Assembly: GCA_002314445.1 (NCBI GenBank)
Contig: DCFX01000033.1
Coordinates: forward strand, 1 to 39,967
Length of the DNA stretch: 39,967 nucleotides
Direction: 5' to 3'
Source of the DNA: Treponema sp. UBA1793
GTDB lineage: Bacteria; Spirochaetota; Spirochaetia; Treponematales; Treponemataceae
Shown piece by piece: positions 8,437 to 17,670 of the stretch (its first letter is position 1; each line of letters begins with the position of its first letter). Below the pieces are notes generated by a model that searched no databases, was not told the DNA's origin, and was given only the letters and a program-made list of their open reading frames with translations. Position numbers and translations under genes: made by a program.

Positions 8437-10692
8437 ATGATCCAGAAAACAGAGTGGGAAGGCTTTAAAGGCACTCTATGGCGCGGCGAAATTAACGTCC
8501 GCGATTTTATCCAGCACAACTATACGCCGTACGACGGTGATAAATCTTTTTTGAAAGGTTCGTCAGATGCAACAGACAAACTGTGGACAGAACTTCAAAA
8601 ACTTCAGAAAGAGGAACGCGCGAAAGGCGGCGTCCTCGATATGGATACTGATATTGTCGCTTCCCTTACATCCCACGGGCCGGGATATATCTGTCAGGAA
8701 GGAAAAGACCTTGAAAAAGTCGTCGGTCTCCAGACAGACAAGCCGCTGAAACGCGCATTCATGCCGTACGGCGGAATCAAAATGGCTGAAGAGTCATGCG
8801 AAACGTACGGCTACACGCCGAGTCCGGAACTGCATAAAATTTTCACAGACTATCACAAGACACATAATCAGGGCGTTTTTGATGTGTATACACCGGAAAT
8901 CCGCGCAGCCCGCAAAAACAAAATCATTACGGGACTGCCCGACACATACGGACGCGGACGCATAGTTGGTGACTACCGCCGTATCGCTCTGTACGGTATT
9001 GATTATCTTGTTGAACAGAAGGAACACGATTACGAGAACATCGGCGGTGACGGGGTTATGGGAGAGGAAACAATTCGTCTCCGCGAGGAAGTTGCAGATC
9101 AGATAAAAGCCCTTCACGGTATTAAAGAGATGGCGGCTCAGTACGGGTTCGACATTTCGGTACCTGCTAAAAACGCGCAGGAAGCATTCCAGTGGCTGTA
9201 TTTCGGCTACCTTGCCGCAATCAAAACGCAGAACGGTGCTGCAATGAGCGTCGGGCGTATATCGACATTCCTTGACATCTATATTGAACGCGATATGAAA
9301 AGCGGTGCGATCACAGAAGACGGTGCACAGGAACTCGTTGATCATATGGTTATGAAGTTCCGTATGGTAAAATTTGCACGCATAAAGAGCTACAACGAAC
9401 TGTTTTCAGGCGATCCCGTCTGGGCGACACTTGAAGTCGGCGGACTCGGACAGGACGGTCGTTCTATGGTTACAAAGAACGACTACCGCTTCCTGCATAC
9501 GCTCGAAAACATGGGCCCGGCTCCCGAACCGAACCTGACGGTACTCTATTCTTCGCGTCTCCCGCAGAACTTCAAGGAATACTCAGGATACATCAGCGTT
9601 GCAACATCTTCCATTCAGTATGAAAACGACGATGTCATGCGGCCGGTATGGGGCGACGATTACGCCATCTGCTGTTGTGTTTCCGCAACGCAGACGGGGA
9701 AGGAAATGCAGTTTTTCGGCGCACGCGCGAATCTTGCAAAGTGCCTTTTGTACGCGATCAACGGCGGCATCGACGGCATGTCAGGCGCTCAGGTAGGTCC
9801 TGCATATAAACCGATTACGACCGACTATCTCGACTACGACGAGCTTATCGCAAAGTACGACAAGATGATGAGCTGGCTTGCAGGGCTGTACGTCAATACG
9901 CTGAACCTCATACACTACATGCACGATAAATACTATTATGAAGCTGCAGAAATGGCTCTCATCGACACCGACGTCCGGCGCACGTTTGCTACGGGCATCG
10001 CAGGTTTTTCACATGTCGTAGATTCCCTTTCTGCCGTAAAATACGCAAAAGTAAGGGTGATACGCAACGAACGCGGGCTTGCAAAAGAGTTTGACGTGGA
10101 GGGAGATTTTCCCCGCTACGGCAACGACGATGACCGTGCAGACGATATAGCAATATGGCTGCTCCGCACGTTCCTCGAAAAAATCAAACAGCATCCGACA
10201 TACCGCCATTCCGAGCCGACAACATCGATTCTGACAATTACATCGAACGTCGTATACGGAAAGGCAACAGGAGCTCTTCCCGACGGCCGCAAAGCCGGAG
10301 AACCGCTTTCACCGGGCGCGAACCCGAGTTACGGTGCGGAAAAGAACGGGCTGCTTGCATCCCTCAACTCTGTCGCGAAAGTCCCGTACGAATACGCGCT
10401 CGACGGCATTTCAAATACACAGACAATCAGCCCTGGCGCACTCGGACACGACGACGAAGAGCGCAGCAGAAAACTTGCCGATATCCTCGACGGATATTTC
10501 GACCAGGGTGCGCATCACCTGAACGTGAACGTGTTCGGCGTTGATAAGCTCAAGGATGCCATGGAACATCCTGAAAAACCGGAATATGCAAACTTCACCG
10601 TCCGCGTTTCCGGTTATGCAGTCAAGTTCATCAACCTTACACGCGAGCAGCAGCTCGACGTCATTGCCCGCAACAGTCACGAGGTTCTGTGA
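8437..10692 (+). CDS. pflB: Formate C-acetyltransferase (pyruvate formate-lyase)
   Basis: This 751-residue glycyl radical enzyme converts pyruvate and CoA to acetyl-CoA and formate in the cytoplasm. The active-site cysteines are in DDYAICCCVSATQTG near residues 411-413, and the glycyl radical motif RVSGYAVKF is at about residue 726, close to the C-terminus. Length matches classical PFL, and the start MIQKTEWEGFKGTLWRGEINVRDFI is the usual short N-terminus of true PFLs rather than of dehydratase relatives. An AGGAG precedes the ATG. The activase gene overlaps its stop. It indicates mixed-acid fermentation in an anaerobe. Confidence 0.97.
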   Translation: MIQKTEWEGFKGTLWRGEINVRDFIQHNYTPYDGDKSFLKGSSDATDKLWTELQKLQKEERAKGGVLDMDTDIVASLTSHGPGYICQEGKDLEKVVGLQTDKPLKRAFMPYGGIKMAEESCETYGYTPSPELHKIFTDYHKTHNQGVFDVYTPEIRAARKNKIITGLPDTYGRGRIVGDYRRIALYGIDYLVEQKEHDYENIGGDGVMGEETIRLREEVADQIKALHGIKEMAAQYGFDISVPAKNAQEAFQWLYFGYLAAIKTQNGAAMSVGRISTFLDIYIERDMKSGAITEDGAQELVDHMVMKFRMVKFARIKSYNELFSGDPVWATLEVGGLGQDGRSMVTKNDYRFLHTLENMGPAPEPNLTVLYSSRLPQNFKEYSGYISVATSSIQYENDDVMRPVWGDDYAICCCVSATQTGKEMQFFGARANLAKCLLYAINGGIDGMSGAQVGPAYKPITTDYLDYDELIAKYDKMMSWLAGLYVNTLNLIHYMHDKYYYEAAEMALIDTDVRRTFATGIAGFSHVVDSLSAVKYAKVRVIRNERGLAKEFDVEGDFPRYGNDDDRADDIAIWLLRTFLEKIKQHPTYRHSEPTTSILTITSNVVYGKATGALPDGRKAGEPLSPGANPSYGAEKNGLLASLNSVAKVPYEYALDGISNTQTISPGALGHDDEERSRKLADILDGYFDQGAHHLNVNVFGVDKLKDAMEHPEKPEYANFTVRVSGYAVKFINLTREQQLDVIARNSHEVL

Positions 10693-11465
10693 GCACGCTT
10701 ACCGGTGCGGATTCCTGGGGATACGTGCACTCGACCGAAACTTTCGGTTCTGTCGACGGCCCAGGGATTCGTTATGTCATTTTTCTTGCAGGCTGCCCGC
10801 TCCGCTGCGCGTTCTGCCACAATCCCGATACGTGGACGCGCAGCGGGACGCGCATGTCTGCATCCGATGTGATAAAGACTGCGCTCCGCTACAGACCGTA
10901 CTGGAAGCGGGACGGCGGTATTACGGTAAGCGGCGGAGAACCTCTTTCCCAGATTGATTTCCTTCTATCGCTGTTTTCCCTTGCAAAAGAAGAAGGTGTG
11001 AGTACTGTCATAGATACGTCGGGAGCTCCTTTTACTCGTGAAGAACCCTGGTTTACAAAATTCAACAATCTCATGAATATGACAGACCTGATTCTGCTTG
11101 ACATCAAACACATAAACGAAGAAGAACATATCAAGCTTACAGGTAAAACCGGAAAGAACAGTAAGGACATGGCACTGTATCTTTCGGAGATTGAAAAACC
11201 AGTGTGGATCCGCCATGTTCTCGTTCCCGGCATAACAGACAGGGACGACTATCTGACGCAGCTGCGAGATTTTATCCGTACACTGAAAAATGTGGAACGG
11301 GTGGAAGTACTTCCTTATCATACGTTCGGCATATACAAATGGAAAGATCTCGGCCTCGAGTATCGTCTTGAAGGCGTAGACCCGCCGTCTGCAGAACGAG
11401 TGAAAAATGCAGAACGTATACTTGAAACCGCAGAATACACCGGCTGGAAAAAAGAACTCAGGTAA
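10689..11465 (+). CDS. pflA: Pyruvate formate-lyase-activating enzyme (radical SAM)
   Basis: This 258-residue radical SAM enzyme installs the glycyl radical on PFL. The [4Fe-4S] motif CPLRCAFC (Cys36, Cys40, Cys43) is followed by the PflA hallmark HNPDTW, and GGITVSGGEPL is the SAM-binding glycine motif. GSVDGPGIRYVIFLAGC upstream is also typical. Translation probably starts at a GTG at 10689 that overlaps the pflB stop as GTGA, so the two are coupled. Length matches the family. Confidence 0.96.
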   Translation: MSTLTGADSWGYVHSTETFGSVDGPGIRYVIFLAGCPLRCAFCHNPDTWTRSGTRMSASDVIKTALRYRPYWKRDGGITVSGGEPLSQIDFLLSLFSLAKEEGVSTVIDTSGAPFTREEPWFTKFNNLMNMTDLILLDIKHINEEEHIKLTGKTGKNSKDMALYLSEIEKPVWIRHVLVPGITDRDDYLTQLRDFIRTLKNVERVEVLPYHTFGIYKWKDLGLEYRLEGVDPPSAERVKNAERILETAEYTGWKKELR

Positions 11466-11477
11466 ACCCGTAATTCA

Positions 11478-11506
11478 TTGCAGATTTTTGAATACTGGAT
11501 TATACT
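11478..11506 (+). promoter_or_regulatory. Predicted sigma-70 promoter of the envelope lipoprotein operon
   Basis: TTGCAG at 11478-11483 and TATACT at 11501-11506 with a 17-base spacer, about 50 bases upstream of the LpoB-like gene. Confidence 0.6.
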
Positions 11507-11556
11507 TTATTTAGTAGTATGTAAGGTATATCATAGTAAAGGGTGGAGCGTGAATT

Positions 11557-12171
11557 ATGAAACGAAATATGTATGTGATTTTTTGTACTGCAGCTGTTTT
11601 TGTGTTTGCATTGTCATCATGCGCGACAACAGGCGGTGTACAGAGGGTCGACGCAGCGGATGTGGTGGATCTTGACGGATACTGGAATGACAGCGACGTG
11701 CGCATTGTGTGTGAATCGCTGATTAACGACTGTATGAAATCTCCCCGCATCGCAAATTATAAAAAAGAAAATAACAGGCTTCCCGTCGCCATAATCGGAA
11801 AGATAAGCAACGACAGCGACGAACATATCGATACGTCCATCGTTGCAAAGAAATTCGAAAATGCGATTATAAACAGCGGCGTCATGGAATTTGTTTCAGA
11901 CAAGAGTGAACGGCAGGAGCTGCGTGAAGAACGTCTTGACCAGGCCGACAATGCAAGCGAAGAGACTGCAAAGGCAATCGGGAACGAAACCGGAGCCGAC
12001 TATATGCTTCTCGGTTCCATCAAAACGATAGTCCAGACGGAAGGCAGAAAATCAGTCCGGGCATATTTTGTGTATGCGGAACTTCATGACCTTGAGACAA
12101 ATAAAATAATCTGGAGCGGTGAAAACAGCGAAATCAAGAAAGTTATAGAAAGACCTGCTGCAAAGTTTTAG
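11557..12171 (+). CDS. LpoB-like lipoprotein (penicillin-binding protein activator family)
   Basis: This 204-residue protein begins with a lipoprotein signal ending in LSSC (Cys22), so it should be anchored in a membrane facing the periplasm. The rest matches the LpoB-like pattern: VDLDGYWNDSDVR, then a long helical region and NETGADYMLLGSI followed by VRAYFVYAELHDLETNKIIWSGE near the C-terminus. In enterobacteria LpoB stimulates the peptidoglycan synthase PBP1b; whether this distant member does so is not shown. It is first of three envelope genes that are often found together. Confidence 0.85.
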   Translation: MKRNMYVIFCTAAVFVFALSSCATTGGVQRVDAADVVDLDGYWNDSDVRIVCESLINDCMKSPRIANYKKENNRLPVAIIGKISNDSDEHIDTSIVAKKFENAIINSGVMEFVSDKSERQELREERLDQADNASEETAKAIGNETGADYMLLGSIKTIVQTEGRKSVRAYFVYAELHDLETNKIIWSGENSEIKKVIERPAAKF

Positions 12172-12180
12172 CCAGCATCT

Positions 12181-13728
12181 ATGTTGAAAAAGAATGTCCG
12201 GATAATTTTCTTTTCCGCTCTTTCCGCAGGAATTTTATTATGTTCCTGCGTCACAGTCTCTTCATCTTCGGGGCTTCATTCATCCGAGCATCCTCCAAAA
12301 ATCAGATACAATCAGAACCGGTTCGACAAAGCATTAGGCAAGGGCGATTTTAATGAATGCGCCGGTATGTTGTTATCCCGGAATGTAAATGAAAACGACA
12401 TAATTCAGCAGAATCTTGATATAGCGATGCTCGAGCATTTCGGCAAACTGTACGGAGCATCACATGAAATTTTCAATAAAACAGACGGCCTCATGCATGA
12501 TGCGGTTACGAAAAGCGTAACGAAGACTGTCGTATCTGCCACGTTAAATGAAAATGCATCTGCATATACAGGTACAACATACGAATATCTGTACCTGAAC
12601 GTTTTTAATGCGCTTAATTATTACAATCAGGGAAATATGGAAGATGCGCTCGTCGAGATACGCAGAATCAACAACAAACAGCGCGAGTATATTACAAAAT
12701 ACGGAGAAGCCGTCCTTCAGAAAGAAAACGTCGATGCAAAAGAAATTACGGACGCAGATTATGCTGCTCAGTTTTTCGGAATAAATGTGCCTGCGCTGAA
12801 AGCGAAGTCGCCTCCGCAGGCGACAGAGAACGACATATTCCGCGATTCCGCTGCTGCTCGTTATCTGAGCATGATTTTTATGATGATTAATAACGATGAA
12901 GACAATGCGCGAGTCGACAGCGATGTTCTTGCAAAACTCAATCCTTCGTTCGATACAAAGGACGATCTTACAATACCCGGCAATAAAGGACGTCTGGACG
13001 TAATTGCATTCAGCGATCTCATCGGAAAACGATACGAACAGTCATTTTATTTCCCGGGCGATGTCGTAAGCGGCGTGCTTTCGGCGGGCTCCCACATAGT
13101 CGGGTATGGCTCCGCTGCGATGATAATGCTTCCGCCGTTTGCAGGCGGAGTTGAAATTCCCGCGTTCAGAATCAAATTCGTCTATCCGGCATTTAATAAG
13201 CAGCGGGTACAGAGGCGGATTGCATCGGTGAAAGTGATCCTGCAGGACGGTGCAGGGGAAATGAATCTGCCGCTTCTTGAGGATTTTAATGATGCAGTCG
13301 AAAAAGATGTAAGGGCAAGGGCGTCAAAAGATTTTGCGCGGAGTGTCGTGCGCAGTCTTGTAAAAAAACTTTCGGCAGTGACGGCGGGAGAAGCAACTCT
13401 GGCCGCCGCCGCACAGGGACTTAACAATAACGGCAGAAGAAGAGGGGCGGGGGAAGACATCCTCTCCCGAGTGGCATATAATATAGCATATGCAGGTGTT
13501 GTTACTGCTATTGAAGCAGTAGACCTTTCGGAAACGGCAGATGTACGTCAATGCAGGTATCTGCCGGGAAAGGCAAATGCCGGCGGTTTTACGCTGGCTC
13601 CCGGAACGTATTCATTCGTCGTCCAATATCTTGATGCGGGCGGGCAAATTATCGGCCGGGAAAAGTTTGATTCAGTGGAGGTCAGAGCCGGGGAAACGAA
13701 GCTCGTAGAATCAACATGCATAAAATAA
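12181..13728 (+). CDS. COG3014-like lipoprotein of unknown function
   Basis: This 515-residue protein starts with a signal sequence and a plausible lipobox ending at Cys23 (LCSC). I recognise the general pattern of COG3014 proteins, which are commonly encoded beside LpoB and LPP20 homologues: an N-terminal helical region that may hold TPR-like repeats (LNVFNALNYYNQGNMEDALVEIRRINN near residues 140-165) and a C-terminal beta-rich part (GGFTLAPGTYSFVVQYLDAGGQII). The biochemical role is unknown; an envelope or cell-wall task is inferred from the neighbours. It begins 9 bases after the LpoB-like gene. Confidence 0.75.
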   Translation: MLKKNVRIIFFSALSAGILLCSCVTVSSSSGLHSSEHPPKIRYNQNRFDKALGKGDFNECAGMLLSRNVNENDIIQQNLDIAMLEHFGKLYGASHEIFNKTDGLMHDAVTKSVTKTVVSATLNENASAYTGTTYEYLYLNVFNALNYYNQGNMEDALVEIRRINNKQREYITKYGEAVLQKENVDAKEITDADYAAQFFGINVPALKAKSPPQATENDIFRDSAAARYLSMIFMMINNDEDNARVDSDVLAKLNPSFDTKDDLTIPGNKGRLDVIAFSDLIGKRYEQSFYFPGDVVSGVLSAGSHIVGYGSAAMIMLPPFAGGVEIPAFRIKFVYPAFNKQRVQRRIASVKVILQDGAGEMNLPLLEDFNDAVEKDVRARASKDFARSVVRSLVKKLSAVTAGEATLAAAAQGLNNNGRRRGAGEDILSRVAYNIAYAGVVTAIEAVDLSETADVRQCRYLPGKANAGGFTLAPGTYSFVVQYLDAGGQIIGREKFDSVEVRAGETKLVESTCIK

Positions 13729-14774
13729 CTATTATTTTCAGTATACTGATTTTCTTGCTGCTGCAGACACAGATATCCGCATATGCAAAGAACAGAAATT
13801 CTCAGACAATGCCGGAGTGGGTTACCATACCGTCTTCGTCATATCCTGCGGATACCTATTTTTCCGCATCCGGCGAAGGCCCTGACCGCGAGTCGGCTGA
13901 ACTGAAAGCCGTGCAGAGTATTGCATCGTTATTCGGACAGAACATCGCGTCAGTTTCGACTGCAAAGATGCAGATGGAAAGAACGGAAACTGATGAAGAA
14001 AGCTCAAGTTCCCAGTCTAAATCGGTAAGCCAGGATATCCTGCAGAATGTTAATCAGGATGACGTCATAGGCGTGGAGATAAAAGAATACTGGTTTGACA
14101 GCGTGCATGCTGTATGGTATGCGCTTGCTGTCCTTGACAAACAGAAGACTGCCTCTCTGTATTATTCAATGATAAAAAAGAATAATAACCAGATAGAAAA
14201 TCTTACCGGAAAAGCAGGGAAAAAAGAAGCAACCCTTGATGCGTATGCCAGTTTATCTTTTGCAGAAAAAATTGCGGAAACAAACGATGTGTATATAAAA
14301 CGGCTTTCCGTTATAAATGTCGAAAGCGGAAAGGCGATGCGAGCAGGATCTGTTCCGGCGGTGGAACTTCAGGAAAAGATGAAGGATATTGCAGCGGAAA
14401 TACCTGTGGGAATTGATATAGCCGGTGATGCGGACGGGCGTGTGGCTGCCGCACTTGCAGAAGCTGCCGCTGCCGTCGGTCTTAACACCAGCGGCAGTCA
14501 CGATGTACGTTACAGTATTACGGGAACTGTCAAATATGCAGACACAGAGAATTCTACCGGTTCAATAAAGTTCTGCAGATATACGCTTGACTGTAATCTT
14601 ACCGATACGCAGACGGGAAAAAAACTACTGCCTTATACCGTAGAAGGAAGAGAGGGAGCGGGAAATGCAGAAGAAGCCGGAAACAGGGCTGTGAAGGCTC
14701 TTGGAAAAAAAGTACGGAGCGATTTTGAACAGATGCTTGCCGGGTATCTGAATAATCAGGGAAAGCAGGATTAA
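13716..14774 (+). CDS. LPP20-like secreted envelope protein
   Basis: This 352-residue protein has a cleavable signal (KITIIFSILIFLLLQTQISAYA) without a clear lipobox cysteine. The next part, PEWVTIPSSSYPADTYFSASGEGPDRESAELKAVQSIA, is the hallmark of the LPP20 domain, and a second domain resembling the LpoB fold may follow (VGIDIAGDADGRVAAALAEAAAAVG). It overlaps the upstream gene by 13 bases and lacks a strong ribosome-binding site, which suggests coupling. With its two neighbours it forms a periplasmic or outer-membrane assembly of unknown role. Confidence 0.75.
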   Translation: MHKITIIFSILIFLLLQTQISAYAKNRNSQTMPEWVTIPSSSYPADTYFSASGEGPDRESAELKAVQSIASLFGQNIASVSTAKMQMERTETDEESSSSQSKSVSQDILQNVNQDDVIGVEIKEYWFDSVHAVWYALAVLDKQKTASLYYSMIKKNNNQIENLTGKAGKKEATLDAYASLSFAEKIAETNDVYIKRLSVINVESGKAMRAGSVPAVELQEKMKDIAAEIPVGIDIAGDADGRVAAALAEAAAAVGLNTSGSHDVRYSITGTVKYADTENSTGSIKFCRYTLDCNLTDTQTGKKLLPYTVEGREGAGNAEEAGNRAVKALGKKVRSDFEQMLAGYLNNQGKQD

Positions 14775-14793
14775 TTACTGTAATTTTACTACT

Positions 14794-15300
14794 ATGGAAA
14801 ATATTGTTTTGACGGGTATGTCGGGAGCGGGAAAAAGTACGCTTGGTGTTCTTCTTGCAAAAGCTCTCGGAATGGATTTTGTGGATACGGATATTCTTAT
14901 TCAGCAGCACGAAGGCAGACTGCTTCAGAAAATTCTGGAGGAGGACGGCATTGAGCGGTTTCTGCAGATTGAGGAATCCGTAGTAACAGGAATACATACA
15001 GAAGGCTGTGTCATTGCAACAGGGGGCAGCGTTGTGTATTCCGGCTGTGCTATGACTGCACTCAGGCAGAATGGAATCGTCGTGTATTTGTATGTCACCT
15101 ACGATGAGCTTGTAAAACGGCTCTCTAATGTCACAACGCGCGGTATCGTGATGAAAAAAGGATTCAGCCTGAAAGATGTGTATGAAGAACGTCTTCCTCT
15201 TTATGAAAAGTACAGCGATATAACAGTGGATTGTTCTTCCGCGGATATAGAGAACTGTGTGCATACAATCATCGGGAGAATGAAAATATTGCAGGGATAA
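14794..15300 (+). CDS. aroK: Shikimate kinase
   Basis: This 168-residue kinase phosphorylates shikimate in the aromatic amino-acid pathway. The P-loop is GMSGAGKST (residues 8-16), the substrate-binding Asp is in FVDTDILIQ, and the GG motif is ATGGSVVY. The LID region reads TTRGIVMKKG, with the conserved Arg. Length is normal. No clear ribosome-binding site is seen before the ATG, only 19 bases after the previous stop, so it may be read through from the envelope operon. With the TrpP-like importer it shows both synthesis and uptake of aromatic compounds. Confidence 0.9.
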   Translation: MENIVLTGMSGAGKSTLGVLLAKALGMDFVDTDILIQQHEGRLLQKILEEDGIERFLQIEESVVTGIHTEGCVIATGGSVVYSGCAMTALRQNGIVVYLYVTYDELVKRLSNVTTRGIVMKKGFSLKDVYEERLPLYEKYSDITVDCSSADIENCVHTIIGRMKILQG

Positions 15301-15313
15301 AACAGGAGAGCTT

Positions 15314-17515
15314 ATGATTGCAATAAGAAAATGGATGGCCGGCAGCATCCGGCGTGAAATGATAGTTTTGCTTGGTACGGCACTTATCGTGACACTGGCG
15401 ATAAGCGGCATGTTCCTTATGAAGAATATCAGCGGCAGTTGTGCGAAAATTACCGATAATTATCTTGATGAAACTATGTCCCATTACACGGAAAAAACGG
15501 CCAGTATCCTTGCGAATGAATACAGTACCGGCCGTACTCTTGCAGTTGCATGCTCCAGTTATGAGTCAATACCTGATATACACAGACGGGAGTATATAAA
15601 TAAAATACTCAGAGAGACACTTGAAAGGAACGACACATTTGTTGATACGTGGACATGCTGGGAGCCTGATACGCTTGACGGTATGGACGCAAAATATGCA
15701 GGAACTGAAAATTATGACAGTTCCGGACGGTTCATTCCATACTGGACAAAAACTGACGGAAAAATTTCCTGTACAGCACTTACGGACTATATCGGCAGTT
15801 CCTGGTATGAGTATCCTCTCAAAAATAATAAAGGTTTTCTCGTTGATCCGCTCGAATACAATGTTGGCGGAAAGATAATGCTCGTTGCTGGTGTCGCTTT
15901 TCCGGTACACGATAAGGCCGGTAAAGTTGTCGGCGTTGTAGGTATTGATATGGCAATGGACAAGCTTACGGAACTTATCAGCAATGTGACTCTGTATGAA
16001 AGCGGCTATATAACTCTTGTCTCTGCACAAGGGATTGTAGCTGTTGATAAAGACATTCAGCTTGATGGTAAGGTTCTTCCTGCCTTTTCTGACAGCAAGA
16101 CTTCGCATCTTTTTACACAAAGTACTGTTGATATGAAACCGTTTCAAATTATAGTAGATGAGAACGAGCGCCGGATGATAAGGTATTATACGCCGTTTAA
16201 GGTACTCGATGCTGAGCAGGTATGGTTTCTGGGGGTGAATGTCCCTGAGCAGGAAGTTGATAAAGATTCCAACGACATAATCCGCATAACACTCGGGATA
16301 TTTCTTATGGCAACGCTCGTCGCGATGGTTCTGACGAGCCTCATAATACGAACGACAGTGGAAAAAATAAAACTCGGAGCTGTTGCAATGAAAAATATTG
16401 CACAGGGTGACGGCGATCTGACTGTCCGTATGGAAATAAAGCGTTCTGATGAACTTGGCGAGCTGTATACGTATTTTAACCAGACGATTGAAAAAATTCA
16501 GGACTCGGTAAAGGCTGTCAAAAACGAGACGGAAATTATGAAAGGATCTGCCGCAACGCTTGCTGATAATATGAACGGTACCGCCTCTGCCGCAAATCAG
16601 ATAAAGTCAAATATCGACAGCGTTAATCAGCAGGTACAGATGCAGAGCAGCAGTGTAAAAAATGCAACCGATTCCATCGAACAGATAAACGATGACGTAA
16701 AACAGCTTATGAACAGCATTGAGAGCCAGTCTTCGAGCGTCGTTGAATCTTCGGCGGCTATTGAAGAAATGGTTGCAAACATTCGTTCCGTAACAAAGAT
16801 TCTTGAGAAGAACAGTACCGCCATAAAATCACTGGAAGACGCGTCGGAACAGGGAAAGAATGACGTTGGAAAATCCGTTGAGTCTGCCGGTAAAATTCAG
16901 CAGCAGTCGCAGTCGCTTCTGGAAGCAAGTAAAGTCATACAGAACATTGCAAGCCAGACGAACCTGCTTGCAATGAATGCTGCTATTGAGGCCGCCCACG
17001 CCGGTGAATCAGGCAGGGGGTTTGCCGTTGTTGCCGACGAAATCAGAAAGCTTGCAGAGGACTCAAATAAACAGGGCAAGGGAATTACGACGAACCTGAA
17101 AGATGTTCTTAAGAGCATTGAAGAAGTTGCGAATGCATCATCTATGCTTCAGGAGAAATTCAATCAGATTTATTCACTGACGCAGGTTGTTGCGCAGCAG
17201 GAAGCAACTATTATGCAGGCGATGCAGGAACAGTCGGAAGGCGGCGGACAGGTTCTCTCTGCAATGAAGCAGATAAATGAGGTTACTGTGGACGTCAAGA
17301 GCGGTGGTACGTCGATGCGGACGGCGTCCGATTCGGCAAATCATGAAATGACGGAACTTATGCGTCTGACGGCAGAGATAACGTCGGGGATGAAAGAAAT
17401 GACCGACGGCATCGGCCAGATAAACAGTTCCATCAACAGCGTCAATGATCTGGCGAAACAGAACAGAGACAGCATAGACAATCTGGCGGGAGCTGTGGAG
17501 AAATTCAAAGTATAA
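15314..17515 (+). CDS. Methyl-accepting chemotaxis protein with dCache-like sensor
   Basis: This 733-residue receptor has a first membrane helix at about residues 18-38, a periplasmic region to about 320 that looks like a double Cache sensor (WYEYPLKNNKGFLVDPLEYN and VVGVVGIDMAM are Cache motifs), a second helix at about 322-345, a HAMP domain, and a long coiled-coil signalling domain. The kinase-contact tip NLLAMNAAIEAAHAGE and GRGFAVVADEIRKLAE are fully conserved near residues 550-580. Cache sensors bind small organic ligands such as amino acids; the ligand is unknown. It begins 13 bases after aroK with a good AGGAG site. It fits a motile bacterium. Confidence 0.95.
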   Translation: MIAIRKWMAGSIRREMIVLLGTALIVTLAISGMFLMKNISGSCAKITDNYLDETMSHYTEKTASILANEYSTGRTLAVACSSYESIPDIHRREYINKILRETLERNDTFVDTWTCWEPDTLDGMDAKYAGTENYDSSGRFIPYWTKTDGKISCTALTDYIGSSWYEYPLKNNKGFLVDPLEYNVGGKIMLVAGVAFPVHDKAGKVVGVVGIDMAMDKLTELISNVTLYESGYITLVSAQGIVAVDKDIQLDGKVLPAFSDSKTSHLFTQSTVDMKPFQIIVDENERRMIRYYTPFKVLDAEQVWFLGVNVPEQEVDKDSNDIIRITLGIFLMATLVAMVLTSLIIRTTVEKIKLGAVAMKNIAQGDGDLTVRMEIKRSDELGELYTYFNQTIEKIQDSVKAVKNETEIMKGSAATLADNMNGTASAANQIKSNIDSVNQQVQMQSSSVKNATDSIEQINDDVKQLMNSIESQSSSVVESSAAIEEMVANIRSVTKILEKNSTAIKSLEDASEQGKNDVGKSVESAGKIQQQSQSLLEASKVIQNIASQTNLLAMNAAIEAAHAGESGRGFAVVADEIRKLAEDSNKQGKGITTNLKDVLKSIEEVANASSMLQEKFNQIYSLTQVVAQQEATIMQAMQEQSEGGGQVLSAMKQINEVTVDVKSGGTSMRTASDSANHEMTELMRLTAEITSGMKEMTDGIGQINSSINSVNDLAKQNRDSIDNLAGAVEKFKV

Positions 17516-17517
17516 CA

Positions 17518-17533
17518 AAGAAGACGTCTTCTT
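17518..17533. terminator. Palindrome after the chemotaxis receptor, weak terminator candidate
   Basis: AAGAAGACGTCTTCTT begins a few bases after the receptor stop and is followed by a T-rich stretch (GCGTTTCTTTATTTT). The stem is short with an ACGT loop, so termination strength is uncertain. It abuts the -35 element of the next promoter. Confidence 0.4.
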
Positions 17534-17560
17534 GCGTTTCTTTATTTTATGCCTTATAAT
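17532..17560 (+). promoter_or_regulatory. Promoter of nitrogenase-like operon A
   Basis: TTGCGT at 17532-17537 and a perfect TATAAT at 17555-17560 with a 17-base spacer. The predicted start of transcription, near 17567, falls at the first base pair of the structured leader, the same arrangement as in operon B. Confidence 0.7.
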
Positions 17561-17561
17561 C

Positions 17562-17662
17562 AAAATAGTCCGGCTTTTTCAATGCATCTGCCAGAGCCGA
17601 TGCAGGGCTGATGCCGGATCTTCATTTTACTGACTGCAAAGAACTGACACTGAGCAGGAAGG
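17562..17662 (+). ncRNA. Conserved structured RNA leader A, candidate riboswitch
   Basis: This leader shares five sequence blocks with the one at 25759-25857: TTCAATG, TCTGCC, CAGGGCT, CTGACTGCAA and GAGCAGGAAGG, in the same order. A common fold is supported by paired changes. P1 pairs 17568-17574 with 17613-17619 (GTCCGGC/GCCGGAT); the counterpart helix in B has unrelated bases. P2 pairs 17583-17588 with 17599-17604. P3 pairs CTGC at 17634-17637 with GCAG at 17654-17657, enclosing AA and GA steps. The last block, GGAAGGAG, is the ribosome-binding site of the next gene, so folding could control translation. The ligand is unknown; I could not match it to a named class with confidence. Confidence 0.7.
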
Positions 17663-17670
17663 AGCGTCTT